In this document: piece by piece, positions 18,923-28,845 of the stretch
Layout: each line of letters opens with the position of its first letter
Position numbering within the stretch: position 1 is the first letter of the stretch
Origin: Brachyspira alvinipulli ATCC 51933
GTDB taxonomy: Bacteria > Spirochaetota > Brachyspiria > Brachyspirales > Brachyspiraceae
DNA: 64,000 nt
NCBI RefSeq assembly: GCF_000518245.1
Contig: NZ_JADF01000018.1
Location: forward strand, 62,001-126,000
Direction: 5' to 3'
Notes under the pieces: model-generated
What the model was told of the DNA's origin: nothing
What the model saw: only the letters and a program-made list of their open reading frames with translations
Databases searched by the model: none
Translations under genes and position numbers: made by a program

Positions 18923-21754
18923 ATGGGTATAAAAATTCGTATAATTTTAATGATAGTTGGTGTAATGGCTCTAGTAGCATTAAGCACAAACTTTCTAAGT
19001 AATACTTTAAATACAGAAACTTTTTTTACTATCACAGAAAGAAGTCTTGATAATAAATTTAGGCTTATAGAAAAAGAGTTTGAGTACAATATTGTATCAG
19101 CAAGGGAAGAAATTTTAAAAATATCATCTTCTATTTCTATAGGTTATAATAATATTAGAAATGCCGATTCTGAGTATATTAATAACTATTTTAAAGATTT
19201 CCTTTCAGCATCGATAAGCGAATCTCAGCTTTATTTTAATAGAGTAATTGATATATTAATTCATCCTTCTGCTATAACTAATGCTAATGCTGCCTATACT
19301 ATGTATAGATATTCAACTATTGATAATCAATATTCTTATATAAATATTGATACAAATGAAACTATATATAATTATTTAATGACTAATTATAATGTTGAAA
19401 GCAGAAGAATATTGTCACATAGGTTATTAAATCCATTCATTAATAATGAGAATAATAATATAAAATTGAATATCCCTTCTACTATATCTGATATAAATAA
19501 TAATAGAATAATAGGTATAGCAAATGTTGGCATAATATTTAATTATTCTATTGATTATATAAAAGATATTTTTAATATAGAAGGCTCTGAACTTTTAGTT
19601 ATAGATAAATCTAATTTAACTATAATTAATTCTAAAAATGGAGAATTAAATAATGTAAAATTAGATATATTATACCCAGATTATTATGATGTTTTAAATG
19701 CTAATTTAGCTGCTGGTAATGTAAAAGTTGAAGATATTACGATAAATGGAGTGGTTTATAAATCATATATATCAACTATATCTAATATTATTAACGTTGT
19801 AATGCTTATACCTGAATCTTATTATAGTTCTCAAATTAATGGTATGAATAATTCTATATTCTATACTATAATCATAGCATTTTTGATGGCAATAGTAGCT
19901 ATTATATTCTTTATAAAAATGTTATTTAGCTCTATTACGAAAATATCTGATGCTATAGGAGATTCTGTAAATAATAAAGATTTAACTATTAATATACCGG
20001 AAATTTCAGGAAGTGATGAAATAGGAGAGATGACAAAGTGGGTAGTACTTTTAAATAATTCTCTTCAATCTGTACTTTCAAGTGTTAAAAGAACCATTTT
20101 AACTTCTAAAAAACAAAGTGATACTTTATCTGAAAAATTAGGTGAAAATTTAGAAGTAATATATGGAATCAACAGTAGTATCGAAACTATTAGAAATAAT
20201 GTAAATGATGAATTAAATCAAGTAGAAATTGTAGAAAGCAACAATCAAAATATGCAGGAATATATATCTTCAAATACAAGCAATATTGATGAGATAGAAA
20301 AAGATACTAGAGAGCTTCAAAATAAAATTATAGAAGAAGGTGAAAGTATTGAACAAATAGCTACTGCAGTAGAAGAGATGAGCAAAACTATTGAAAATAT
20401 AGATTCTATTATTTCTAAAGCAAGTAATAAAGCTAAAGATTTATCAGCTGCTTCTATTAAAAGTAAAGAAAAAATGCAGGCTACATCTATGGCTACAGGG
20501 GATTTAAGAAATGCTTTAGGATTCATTTCTAATTTCGTAAGTTCTATTAGAAATATAGCACATCAAACAAACCTCTTGGCTATGAATGCTGCTATTGAGG
20601 CTGCTCATGCTGGTAAATATAGTTCCGGTTTTGCTGTTGTTGCTGAAGAGATACGTAAATTATCAGAAGTATCCAATGAACAGGCGGATAATGCTAATAA
20701 AGTTCTTCAAAATATAGAAGATAAAATTATAACTACAACAAATGATTTAACAGAATCAACAGAACAATTTGATATACTTACTAAAGATGTTCAAGAAGTT
20801 ACTGAGATTATGGGAACTGTTCATTTATCTTCTATTGAACAATTAAAGGCTATAAATGAGATAGTAAATTCTATTACTAATATATCTCAGTCTAGCGAAC
20901 ATATTAAGACACAGTATATTGATGTTGCTGATAAACTTACAACTATAAAAGAAAATCTTGAGTCTTTGAATAATATATCTATTAATGCTTCTAAAACTAT
21001 GAATAAACTTAAAAATATATCTGAGTCTATTCATAATAGTGTAGAAAATATTTCTGAAAGCTCTAATAATCTTTCAGCTTCTGCAAATACAATGAATAAA
21101 TTTGCTTCTGATAATAATAGATTGTTATCAGAACTTGAATTTGAAATATCAAAATATAAGATTAAAGATGTTAAAGGTAAAAAAGATGTTATAACTCAAA
21201 AAGTAAGAGGTATTACTTTAATTATATTAAAAGAGTTTGTTAAAACTAAATTTGGTGAGGAAGGATATCAAAAATGGCTTTCATCAATGGAGCCTTCATC
21301 TGCTTTAATATTTAAAAATGATATATCAAGTAAAGAATGGTATCCGTATATGACTTCTTTCCATAAAACATATAAATTGCTATGCGACTTGTTCTATGCC
21401 GGAACTAATACAGGTATTAAAGAGGTATCAGAATATCACTTCGGACAAATAGTACCGAAATATGTAAGACCTTTATTATTCTTAGTTCCTAAACATATAG
21501 CATTAACTTATGCTGCAGAACATATATTTCCTAACTTGTTCTCGCCTGCCAAAATAGAGCTTATTAAGGCTAGAAAAAAGTTGTTAGTTGTGCATCTTAC
21601 TAATTTTAATGAGAACCCTGAAGTGATTGAGCTTGCAGTACTTGCTTGGGCTAGTCTTTTACTTGAGTCTATTACTCATATTAGGGCTACTATGGAAATA
21701 AGTAAATCTACTAAAGATGGTGAGATTTATACGGAATTTGTACTTAAATGGTAA
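18923..21754 (+). CDS. Large methyl-accepting chemotaxis protein with an extra C-terminal domain
   Basis: At 943 residues this is much longer than the other receptors here. Residues 7-25 form a membrane helix. A periplasmic sensor (about 40-305) is followed by a second helix (about 310-330), HAMP and the signalling coiled coil with tip [20 protein letters not shown]. About 183 residues follow the coiled coil (761-943), starting [18 protein letters not shown], with [12 protein letters not shown] in the middle and ending IYTEFVLKW. This block resembles the family of DUF2378/TIGR02265 and the H-NOX/V4R-like folds in length and pattern (G near the start, FV..KFG, WYP, C-terminal alternating strand). 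I infer a second, cytoplasmic sensory input. The heme motif YxSxR of true H-NOX domains is not present. Confidence 0.9.
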   Translation: MGIKIRIILMIVGVMALVALSTNFLSNTLNTETFFTITERSLDNKFRLIEKEFEYNIVSAREEILKISSSISIGYNNIRNADSEYINNYFKDFLSASISESQLYFNRVIDILIHPSAITNANAAYTMYRYSTIDNQYSYINIDTNETIYNYLMTNYNVESRRILSHRLLNPFINNENNNIKLNIPSTISDINNNRIIGIANVGIIFNYSIDYIKDIFNIEGSELLVIDKSNLTIINSKNGELNNVKLDILYPDYYDVLNANLAAGNVKVEDITINGVVYKSYISTISNIINVVMLIPESYYSSQINGMNNSIFYTIIIAFLMAIVAIIFFIKMLFSSITKISDAIGDSVNNKDLTINIPEISGSDEIGEMTKWVVLLNNSLQSVLSSVKRTILTSKKQSDTLSEKLGENLEVIYGINSSIETIRNNVNDELNQVEIVESNNQNMQEYISSNTSNIDEIEKDTRELQNKIIEEGESIEQIATAVEEMSKTIENIDSIISKASNKAKDLSAASIKSKEKMQATSMATGDLRNALGFISNFVSSIRNIAHQTNLLAMNAAIEAAHAGKYSSGFAVVAEEIRKLSEVSNEQADNANKVLQNIEDKIITTTNDLTESTEQFDILTKDVQEVTEIMGTVHLSSIEQLKAINEIVNSITNISQSSEHIKTQYIDVADKLTTIKENLESLNNISINASKTMNKLKNISESIHNSVENISESSNNLSASANTMNKFASDNNRLLSELEFEISKYKIKDVKGKKDVITQKVRGITLIILKEFVKTKFGEEGYQKWLSSMEPSSALIFKNDISSKEWYPYMTSFHKTYKLLCDLFYAGTNTGIKEVSEYHFGQIVPKYVRPLLFLVPKHIALTYAAEHIFPNLFSPAKIELIKARKKLLVVHLTNFNENPEVIELAVLAWASLLLESITHIRATMEISKSTKDGEIYTEFVLKW

Positions 21755-21871
21755 TATGAATTATTAAGGAGTTTGATTTATTGTCAAGCTCCTTTTTATT
21801 TAGTCAAAAAATTATATTTTACATTTTTATATATTTTTATATTTTATTTATATATACAAATTAAGAGGTTT

Positions 21872-23254
21872 ATGATGATTAAAAATATTAATGAGATTAC
21901 AAAAACTTTAGGATTTAAAATACTTATAATAGTGATATTAGGGCTTTTGCTTTTAATTCCTATGGCATTTATAAACAGTGTTGTAAGAGATAGGATTAAC
22001 TATCAAAGGGAAGCTGTATCTTCTATAATAGAGCCTGTAGGAGATAGTGCTAATATACAAGGTATAGTTGTTGCCATACCATATTTAACTAGGGTTATTG
22101 ATAGCGAAACTAAAGAAATAAGCTATGTAAGAAAATATATTTTTTATATGCCTAATGAATATAATATTACTGGGGATGTTGAAGTTTCTAGTTTAAGCAG
22201 AGGTATATTTAAAGCTCCTATTTTCAATTCTAAATTAAATATCACAGGAAGATTTGATAAATATAATGCGGAAATATATAATTTAGATGAAAATAATAAT
22301 ACTATACTTTATGATGAGGCTATGGTTATATTAGGTATAGGAAACAAAAAGAATCTTATGAAACTTCCTAATATATTGGTTAATGAAAATGAAGAGCTTA
22401 AATATTATGAGAAAAATATTAATATATCTTTGAATATGTTTAATAATAAGTTTTTATATACTATTTCAAGAGATAATATATTGAATGGATTTAATTTTAA
22501 TATTACAATGGATATTCAAGGCGGAAATTCTCTTATTATCACTCCTTTAGCTTCTGAAAATACTTTTAAAATATCTTCAAAATGGAAAGATCCTAGTTTT
22601 ACAGGTGGATTTTTACCTACAAAAAGAGAAGTTAATAATGATGGATTCAATGCCGAGTGGCAAATAGCTAGTTTTAATACGGCATTCACTAAATATTGGA
22701 CTAGCGAAGAAAATGCCAATAGAGCAAGTAGTACAGACAATAATCAATTTTGGACTGAGGAGCAAAATGTTAATAGATCAAATAATAATGTTTTAATATC
22801 TTTTTTACTTCTTAATGATAATTATCAAAAAACATCAAGAAGTGTAAAGTATGCTATATTATTTATATTCATTCCGTTTTTTCTACTATTTTTATGCGAG
22901 GTGCTTTCAAAGAAAAGAATTCACCCAGTTCAATATATATTAATAGGTATAGCTAATGCAATATTCTACTTACTCCTTTTAGCTATATCAGAGCATATTA
23001 ACTTTAATATTAGTTATTTCATAAGTGCATTAATGGTAACGGCTTTAACTTCTATTTATATAGGCTACATAATTAAATCTCCTAAATATACTGTTTCAAT
23101 GGCAATAGTAGAGGCTTTAATTTATGTATTCTTATTTGGAATATTACAATTAACAGACTATGCATTATTAATGGGTACATTAGGATTATTTGCTGTTATT
23201 GCTCTTGCTATGTACTTTACACGTAATGTGGATTGGTATGGAGAAAATAATTAA
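21872..23254 (+). CDS. creD: CreD-like inner membrane protein
   Basis: A polytopic membrane protein of about 460 residues resembling CreD (CreD/Cet family). One N-terminal helix (ILIIVILGLLLLIPMAF) is followed by a large extracytoplasmic beta-rich region with a well-conserved end (FTGGFLPTKREVNNDGF, FNTAFTKYW) and about five C-terminal helices. The biochemical role is not firmly known; in enterobacteria it belongs to the CreBC regulon and is linked to envelope integrity. No creBC genes are nearby. I place the start at the tandem ATG codons 21872/21875, which follow AAGAGG; the frame is open further upstream but encodes hydrophobic residues unlike the family. Confidence 0.85.
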   Translation: MMIKNINEITKTLGFKILIIVILGLLLLIPMAFINSVVRDRINYQREAVSSIIEPVGDSANIQGIVVAIPYLTRVIDSETKEISYVRKYIFYMPNEYNITGDVEVSSLSRGIFKAPIFNSKLNITGRFDKYNAEIYNLDENNNTILYDEAMVILGIGNKKNLMKLPNILVNENEELKYYEKNINISLNMFNNKFLYTISRDNILNGFNFNITMDIQGGNSLIITPLASENTFKISSKWKDPSFTGGFLPTKREVNNDGFNAEWQIASFNTAFTKYWTSEENANRASSTDNNQFWTEEQNVNRSNNNVLISFLLLNDNYQKTSRSVKYAILFIFIPFFLLFLCEVLSKKRIHPVQYILIGIANAIFYLLLLAISEHINFNISYFISALMVTALTSIYIGYIIKSPKYTVSMAIVEALIYVFLFGILQLTDYALLMGTLGLFAVIALAMYFTRNVDWYGENN

Positions 23255-23288
23255 ATTTAAGAATTGATTATAAAAAATATAATTACTA

Positions 23289-23317
23289 TTGAAAATATTT
23301 TTATATTAATATATAAT
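23289..23317 (+). promoter_or_regulatory. Promoter of the met leader and metYX transcript
   Basis: TTGAAA (23289-23294) and TATAAT (23312-23317) with an ideal 17-bp spacer. The predicted transcription start near 23324 lies about 29 nt before the leader ORF, giving a leader of about 195 nt before metY. Confidence 0.75.
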
Positions 23318-23352
23318 TTATTATCATATAATTATACATATAGGAAATTTTG

Positions 23353-23427
23353 ATGAAACCATTTGTTATTATAAATAAACTCCTTTGCCTCATGCAAATG
23401 CGTATCTTTATAATGATGGCTGTATAG
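23353..23427 (+). CDS. Methionine-rich leader peptide (attenuation control of metYX)
   Basis: A 24-codon ORF not previously assigned to any gene family I know. ATG at 23353 is preceded by AGGAAA (23342-23347). The peptide begins MKPFVIINK and has Met at positions 1, 14, 16, 21 and 22, ending in TAG at 23425-23427. Four internal Met codons in the last 11 residues is a very high density for so short a frame. It lies between a consensus promoter and a terminator directly upstream of O-acetylhomoserine sulfhydrylase. A segment overlapping codons 21-24 can pair with the 5' arm of the terminator. I infer a classical leader peptide: stalling at Met14/16 when charged Met-tRNA is scarce would favour the antiterminator and transcription into metY. 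Confidence 0.75.
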   Translation: MKPFVIINKLLCLMQMRIFIMMAV

Positions 23428-23463
23428 TATAATTTATATTTTATTTTGTAATTTCAGCCGTCA
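23414..23463 (+). promoter_or_regulatory. Predicted antiterminator pairing of the met leader
   Basis: TGATGGCTG (23414-23422) can pair over 9 bp with CAGCCGTCA (23455-23463), with a single G-U wobble. The second element includes most of the 5' arm of the terminator (23457-23465), so the two structures exclude each other. The first element lies about 14 nt downstream of Met16, just beyond the footprint of a ribosome stalled there, and would be covered by a ribosome at the stop codon. Confidence 0.65.
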
Positions 23464-23485
23464 AAGTTTTGACGGCTTTTTTGTT
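23457..23485 (+). terminator. Rho-independent terminator/attenuator before metY
   Basis: gccgtcaa (23457-23464) pairs with ttgacggc (23469-23476) around a 4-nt loop, followed by a run of six Ts. It lies between the leader ORF and the metY ribosome-binding site, so unless bypassed it would stop transcription before metY. Confidence 0.88.
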
Positions 23486-23519
23486 TTAAATTATGAATTT
23501 ATTAAAAGGAGAATGAACA

Positions 23520-24815
23520 ATGTCAAGAGAATTAAAATTTGAAACATTAGCTGCTCATGCAGGGCAGGATTATAATGATACATTTGCAAGCAGAGGAGTA
23601 CCTGTTTATAGGACAAGTTCTTATTTGTTTAGAGATTCTAAACATGCAGCTGATTTATTTGATTTGAAAGAATTAGGTTATATTTATACAAGACTAGGAG
23701 ATCCTACAGCAGATGTTCTTGAAAAAAGAATAACAGCTTTAGAGGGAGGTAAGGCTTCGATAGCTGTTTCATCCGGAACAAATGCTATATTTTATACAAT
23801 AATTACTATATGCGAGGCTGGAGATGAAATAGTTTCTTCGTATAGTTTATACGGCGGTACATATTCTCAATTTGCTGCTATACTTCCTAAATTGGGCATT
23901 AATACTACTTTTGTAGATGCTAAAAATCCTGAAAATTTTGCTAAGGCTATTACTGATAATACTAAGGCAATATATATAGAAACAATTTCAAATCCTTCAT
24001 TAGATTTTACAGATATAGAGGAAGTTTCTAAAATAGCACATAATGCCGGCATACCTTTAATAGTTGATGCTACATTTACAACTCCTTATCTGCTTCAAAC
24101 TATTAAGCATGGTGCAGATATAGTAATTAATTCTCTTACTAAATGGATAGGAGGACATGGCAATGCTATAGGAGGTATTATAACTGATTCCGGTAATTTT
24201 AATTGGCAAAGCGACAAGTTTCCATTATTTTCAAAACCTGATTCTAATTATCATGGTCTTCGCTGGGCTTATGATTTACCTGATGAACTTAAAAGCATAG
24301 CATTTGCTTTAAGAGTTAGAACTGTTCCTCTTAGAAATTTAGGTGCTTGTCTTTCTCCTGATAATTCTTGGATATTCATTCAAGGGATAGAATCTTTAGC
24401 TTTGAGAATGGAGAGACATTCATATAATGCTTTAAAGGTTGCTGAGTTTTTGGAGAAAGATAATAGAGTTGAATGGGTTAGATATCCTGGACTTAAAAAT
24501 GACCCTTCATATAAAACAGCTAGTAAATATTTAAAAGATAAATTCGGAGGAATGGTTGTATTCGGTATTAAAGGCGGATATGAGGCTGCTGTTAAATTTA
24601 TAGACAATATAAAATTATTTTCTCATTTGGTTAATGTTGGAGATGTTAAGAGTTTGGTAGCCCATCCTGCTTCTACTACACATTCTCAATTATCTGAAGA
24701 AGAGCTTATAAAGGGCGGAATAAGTAAAAACTTTATAAGACTTTCTATTGGCATAGAGCATATAGACGATATACTTTATTATTTGGATGAGGCTTTAACT
24801 ATAGCAAGTAAATAA
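23520..24815 (+). CDS. metY: O-acetylhomoserine aminocarboxypropyltransferase (sulfhydrylase)
   Basis: A PLP enzyme that joins O-acetylhomoserine and sulfide to give homocysteine, the direct-sulfhydrylation route to methionine. At 431 residues it has the family length. Visible features are [10 protein letters not shown] at the N-terminus, [15 protein letters not shown] (56-70), SSGTNAI (84-90) and the PLP Lys208 in [12 protein letters not shown] strong AAAGGAG site lies before the ATG. The next gene, metX, makes its substrate, so the two form a functional pair. Expression is probably controlled by the Met-codon leader and attenuator immediately upstream. Confidence 0.96.
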   Translation: MSRELKFETLAAHAGQDYNDTFASRGVPVYRTSSYLFRDSKHAADLFDLKELGYIYTRLGDPTADVLEKRITALEGGKASIAVSSGTNAIFYTIITICEAGDEIVSSYSLYGGTYSQFAAILPKLGINTTFVDAKNPENFAKAITDNTKAIYIETISNPSLDFTDIEEVSKIAHNAGIPLIVDATFTTPYLLQTIKHGADIVINSLTKWIGGHGNAIGGIITDSGNFNWQSDKFPLFSKPDSNYHGLRWAYDLPDELKSIAFALRVRTVPLRNLGACLSPDNSWIFIQGIESLALRMERHSYNALKVAEFLEKDNRVEWVRYPGLKNDPSYKTASKYLKDKFGGMVVFGIKGGYEAAVKFIDNIKLFSHLVNVGDVKSLVAHPASTTHSQLSEEELIKGGISKNFIRLSIGIEHIDDILYYLDEALTIASK

Positions 24816-24880
24816 TTGAAACTATAAAAAACATATGTATAAAAATAATTACTTCTGTTTTTAATAAAGAGGGTTATTTT

Positions 24881-25984
24881 ATGAGAAGTATAAGAAAAAA
24901 TAAAAAAGAACAAAAAATTAATGAGCAGGAAAAAACTGAAATTAAATATTTAAATTATGAGAAATCTTTCAAATTTGAAAATGGAGTTTCTATAAATGAA
25001 TTAACTATAGCTTATACAACAAACGGACATTTAAATGTTCATATGGATAATGCTATTTTGGTATGTCATGCTTTTACAGGTGATGCTGATGTACTTTCTT
25101 GGTGGAGTAATTTTGTAGGCAAGAAGAAAGCCATAGATACAGATAAATATTTTGTAATATGTTCCAATGTTTTAGGAGGATGCTCAGGTACTACAGGTCC
25201 TTCATCTAAAAAGCCTAACAGTAATTTATATTATGGAACAGATTTTCCTACTTTTACAATTAAAGATATAGTTAATGTTCAAAAGATACTAATTGATTCT
25301 CTTGGAATAAAAAAGCTTTATTGTGTTGTAGGCGGGTCTATGGGAGGCATGCAGGTTTTACAATGGACAGCATCTTATCCTCAAATGATGGAAAAAGCTA
25401 TAATAATAGCGAGCTCAATGAGTCATTCTCCTATGCAGATAGCATTAAATGAAATAGCAAGACAGGCTATAACAGAAGATACAGAATGGTATGGCGGAAA
25501 ATATTATGGAATGTCATCTCCAGACAGAGGGCTTGCTTTGGCTAGAATGCTTGGACATATTACTTACATGAGTGAAGAATATATGAGAAAGAAGTTCGGA
25601 AGAAAGAGAAAAGAGGCCGTTAAATATTTTACACCTTCATTTGAAGTCGAAAATTATCTTCATTATAATGGAGAAAAATTTACAACAAGATTTGATGCAA
25701 ATAGTTTTTTATATCTTACTAAGGCTATGGATTTTTTTGATGTTAAAGATGAAATAAAGAAAATAAAAAATAAGAAGAAAGTATCTCTTAAAAATGTTTT
25801 AGTAATATCTTTTATATCTGATTGGCTTTATCCTAGTTCTCAGTCAGCTGATATTGCTATTACATACAGATATGCCAATATAGATACATCATTTTGCGAA
25901 ATAGAATCGAATTATGGACATGATGCTTTTTTGATAAAGAATCCTGAGCAGACAAAGTATATTAAAGACTTCTTAAATGGATAA
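24881..25984 (+). CDS. metX: Homoserine O-acetyltransferase
   Basis: An alpha/beta-hydrolase-fold enzyme that acetylates homoserine using acetyl-CoA, supplying the substrate of MetY. It is 367 residues long. The nucleophile Ser153 lies in VVGGSMGGMQVLQW; the acid Asp314 is in SDWLYPSSQS and the base His347 in NYGHDAF. The oxyanion region CHAFTGDAD (62-70) and NVLGGCSGTTGPSS (97-109) match the MetX family. The first 22 residues are unusually lysine-rich and low-complexity. The gene follows metY after 65 nt without a terminator, so it should share its transcript. Acetyl versus succinyl preference is not tested by the sequence. Confidence 0.94.
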   Translation: MRSIRKNKKEQKINEQEKTEIKYLNYEKSFKFENGVSINELTIAYTTNGHLNVHMDNAILVCHAFTGDADVLSWWSNFVGKKKAIDTDKYFVICSNVLGGCSGTTGPSSKKPNSNLYYGTDFPTFTIKDIVNVQKILIDSLGIKKLYCVVGGSMGGMQVLQWTASYPQMMEKAIIIASSMSHSPMQIALNEIARQAITEDTEWYGGKYYGMSSPDRGLALARMLGHITYMSEEYMRKKFGRKRKEAVKYFTPSFEVENYLHYNGEKFTTRFDANSFLYLTKAMDFFDVKDEIKKIKNKKKVSLKNVLVISFISDWLYPSSQSADIAITYRYANIDTSFCEIESNYGHDAFLIKNPEQTKYIKDFLNG

Positions 25985-25992
25985 TATTTATT

Positions 25993-28701
25993 TTATTGCT
26001 TAAAACCAAGGGAGAGATCTGTCTCTTTACTGTAATTACTTTGATAGTACCATTCATAAAATTTCCAATTATTTGTATCAAATATATTATTTTTTACATG
26101 GTAATAGGTATCAAAGTCATAGGAATTCTTTCCTTGATTTTCCGGTTTCCAGCTTTTAATACGTACTACATTTGCTCCATTTGTTTTATAATCATTTGTG
26201 ATTAACTTATTATTAAATGGATTTTTTATGTTTTTTATATGTTTTACAGCCATATAAGGCATATCGGCTACTGTCATAAAGTTAGTATTAAGTTTTACTG
26301 TTCCGCTGGAATTAAAATCTTTATACATTAATAATGAATTATATAAACTTATAAATTTCATGTTTTTATTTTTGAAATGAGGAGAATTTACTCTGTAGCC
26401 ATGATCTGAAATTATTATTATTTTTGTATTATCATAAACATTATTCTTTTTCAAAAATTGTATTATTTCAGAAATACAATTCATTGCAGCAATATTTGCA
26501 TAAAAATGTTTTACGCTGTTAGTATCTTCATATATTTTTAAATCATTATAATTTATATAATTAGATGAAACTGTTGGTATATAATCAGGTATGAAATAGT
26601 ATGGTTCATGTGTAACATTATTATGAAGTATATTATAATTGTTTCCATATTGTTTTATATCTATTAAATCTTTAATAGAACTAAGCATAGCATAAGTACT
26701 TAAACTTGTATTTATGGTATTATTTTTATTTATGAACCACTCTTTATCGCTGTATAATGTCTTTCTAAGCCATACAGGTATCATTTTAAATATTGAAAAA
26801 CGTATCATTTTATCATTATCTAAATTATATACAGAAATATTATTTTTATTTATATATTTATTTACACTGTAATCATAAATATAATCTTTACTGTATGCTT
26901 TTATATTACTGTAATTTGAGAATATGCTTAAATCTCCTTTGTAAGACATATTTGCATATACCGGATCAAGCATATATGATTTATATCCGTATTTTTCTAA
27001 TGCTAAAGGCAATGTTAATATTGACTGATTATGCATGTTGGTTATATTATAGTTGCCGTTTGTTGTTATTTCATAAGGCAAATAATCGTATCCTCCGTAA
27101 AGAGATGCTATTGTTATTGTATTATAGTTGTATGAAACGGTATTCGGATAGAATTCAAAACCATCAAATTCTTTTTTATATTTGCCGTATCTTTCAAAAG
27201 CATCTGACCAATAAGATGATATTGCTCTGTCTAATATTATAACAAATATATTCTCTCCTTCTTTTGAAATATTAAATATTTTGTCATCTTCATTTATAAT
27301 ATTAGAGGCATTCTTATTTGAAATATTGTATGAGAATATTTTACTCATATAAAAAATTGACATGCTTATTAAAGCTAAAATTATTATAGAATAAATATTA
27401 ATTAAAATATTGTATTTAATTTTCTTTATAATTAAAAATATAGAAACTATGCTCATTGTTATTAATAATATATTTATCATTATATCTTTATTGGTTGCTA
27501 TAATAGAGTTAGGATTATCGAATACAAAGTCGGATGTTATATTTGAGTAGTTTCCTGTTACTATAAATGTTTCTAATATAAATATTATTGCAAGAAGCGG
27601 TATAAATAGGCTTAAATAATTTTTTACCCTATTTGAAAATAGAGTATATATAAACATTGGATAAAATAAAAAAATTCCTAAACTGATTGCAAAATTATTT
27701 ATTATTAAGCTAAAATGATTTTTAAAATCTGATGCTGAGGTGCTTATAAGAGAGCTCGGAATAAATATGCCTGACAGTATTACTACTACTAATGAAGATA
27801 TTATAATAATTTTTGTTCTGTTTTTTATGAACATATAATATATTTTTTTATCATTAAATATTAATTTTTGTATATAGTTAAAGTTTAAAGTTAATACTAT
27901 TAAAATAGAAAATGTCAGTATATTTTTTATATCTATTTTATTTATATATGATACTATGATTAATATAATTAGTATTGGTATGCATACAATATTTAATATT
28001 TTTGATACTGGCTTTTCATGCATTAATTTATATTCTAAAATTATATTTTTAATTAATGAAAATAAACAATTTATATTCCAATAGAATAATAGTCCCGATG
28101 GAGAGTCATAAAGTAAAATTAGAAATATTAAAGATGTTATATATATTGGTATACTTTCTTTAAAATTTAATTTTTTACTGTATACATTTGCTGATAGTAA
28201 ACTTAATGCTGTCATTGTAATAGGCAGCATATTTATATGTATATTTGATATGCTTATTAAATTATCAGGCATTGAAAAGTCTTTTATAAATAAAAAATGC
28301 CCTTCGGATAAATTGGTTAAATTGTAAATAAAATTGTATGCTGCTATAAAAAAAGGTATTTGTATAAGCAATCCTAAAATGCCTATAAATGCATATACAG
28401 TTTTATATTTGTTTATTCTATGACAAGTTTTTATTAATAAATATCTTTGATCTCCTTTATATACATTTTTTATATTGTCTATAATAGGCTGCATTTTGTT
28501 TCTTAGATTTCTTTCTTTTGACTGCCAGCTTTCTGCTATATTATAAAGAGGAAGTGATATTAAATTTATGGATAAATTTAAAAATAATATGCTTATACTG
28601 AAAGAAAAGTTAAATATTCTGTGAAATAGAAAAAATAGAGTTTCTATAATGAACTCTATAGGGTAGATAGTGATATTATAAAGTATATCAAGTATAATCA
28701 T
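25993..28701 (-). CDS. YidC/Oxa1-like membrane domain fused to an alkaline-phosphatase-superfamily (sulfatase-like) domain
   Basis: A 902-residue fusion. Residues about 10-225 match YidC/Oxa1 insertases: a first helix, a charged hairpin (QSKERNLRNKMQPIID, then NVYKGDQR), the LIQIPFFIAAYNF segment, HFLFIKDFSMPD, and GLLFYWNIN. The groove arginine five residues before the PL of the first insertase helix is Asn46 here. Further membrane helices run to about 455. Residues about 480-880 are an alkaline-phosphatase-type domain: FVIILDRA with Asp491, a likely nucleophile Thr/Ser in NTITIASLYGG (527-537), and metal-ligand SDHG (765-768). Such domains transfer phosphoethanolamine, glycerophosphate or cleave sulfate esters at the outer membrane-face; the substrate here is unknown. 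The gene is single and convergent with metX. Confidence 0.82.
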   Translation of the reverse strand: MIILDILYNITIYPIEFIIETLFFLFHRIFNFSFSISILFLNLSINLISLPLYNIAESWQSKERNLRNKMQPIIDNIKNVYKGDQRYLLIKTCHRINKYKTVYAFIGILGLLIQIPFFIAAYNFIYNLTNLSEGHFLFIKDFSMPDNLISISNIHINMLPITMTALSLLSANVYSKKLNFKESIPIYITSLIFLILLYDSPSGLLFYWNINCLFSLIKNIILEYKLMHEKPVSKILNIVCIPILIILIIVSYINKIDIKNILTFSILIVLTLNFNYIQKLIFNDKKIYYMFIKNRTKIIIISSLVVVILSGIFIPSSLISTSASDFKNHFSLIINNFAISLGIFLFYPMFIYTLFSNRVKNYLSLFIPLLAIIFILETFIVTGNYSNITSDFVFDNPNSIIATNKDIMINILLITMSIVSIFLIIKKIKYNILINIYSIIILALISMSIFYMSKIFSYNISNKNASNIINEDDKIFNISKEGENIFVIILDRAISSYWSDAFERYGKYKKEFDGFEFYPNTVSYNYNTITIASLYGGYDYLPYEITTNGNYNITNMHNQSILTLPLALEKYGYKSYMLDPVYANMSYKGDLSIFSNYSNIKAYSKDYIYDYSVNKYINKNNISVYNLDNDKMIRFSIFKMIPVWLRKTLYSDKEWFINKNNTINTSLSTYAMLSSIKDLIDIKQYGNNYNILHNNVTHEPYYFIPDYIPTVSSNYINYNDLKIYEDTNSVKHFYANIAAMNCISEIIQFLKKNNVYDNTKIIIISDHGYRVNSPHFKNKNMKFISLYNSLLMYKDFNSSGTVKLNTNFMTVADMPYMAVKHIKNIKNPFNNKLITNDYKTNGANVVRIKSWKPENQGKNSYDFDTYYHVKNNIFDTNNWKFYEWYYQSNYSKETDLSLGFKQ

Positions 28702-28845
28702 ATATTTAAATTGTATTTATTTTTTATAATTTATAAAACATATTATTTACTAAAAAGTTAACTTTGTCAATAATTTTTATAAAAGTCTTGTTTTTTTATC
28801 AATATTAGTTACTATATATAAATATATATTTTAAGGTTTTGATTT

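Noticed and set aside
21205-21754. True heme-binding H-NOX domain at the receptor's C-terminus
   Set aside because: The YxSxR motif and a clear proximal His context are absent; only overall pattern similarity remains.
23341-23480. SAM-I riboswitch upstream of metY, suggested by gatgaaacc at 23352 and a terminator
   Set aside because: The rest of the SAM-I core (the GGCAACC segment, the four-way junction arms and the anti-terminator P1 strand) is missing. The same bases are better explained as the start of the leader ORF.
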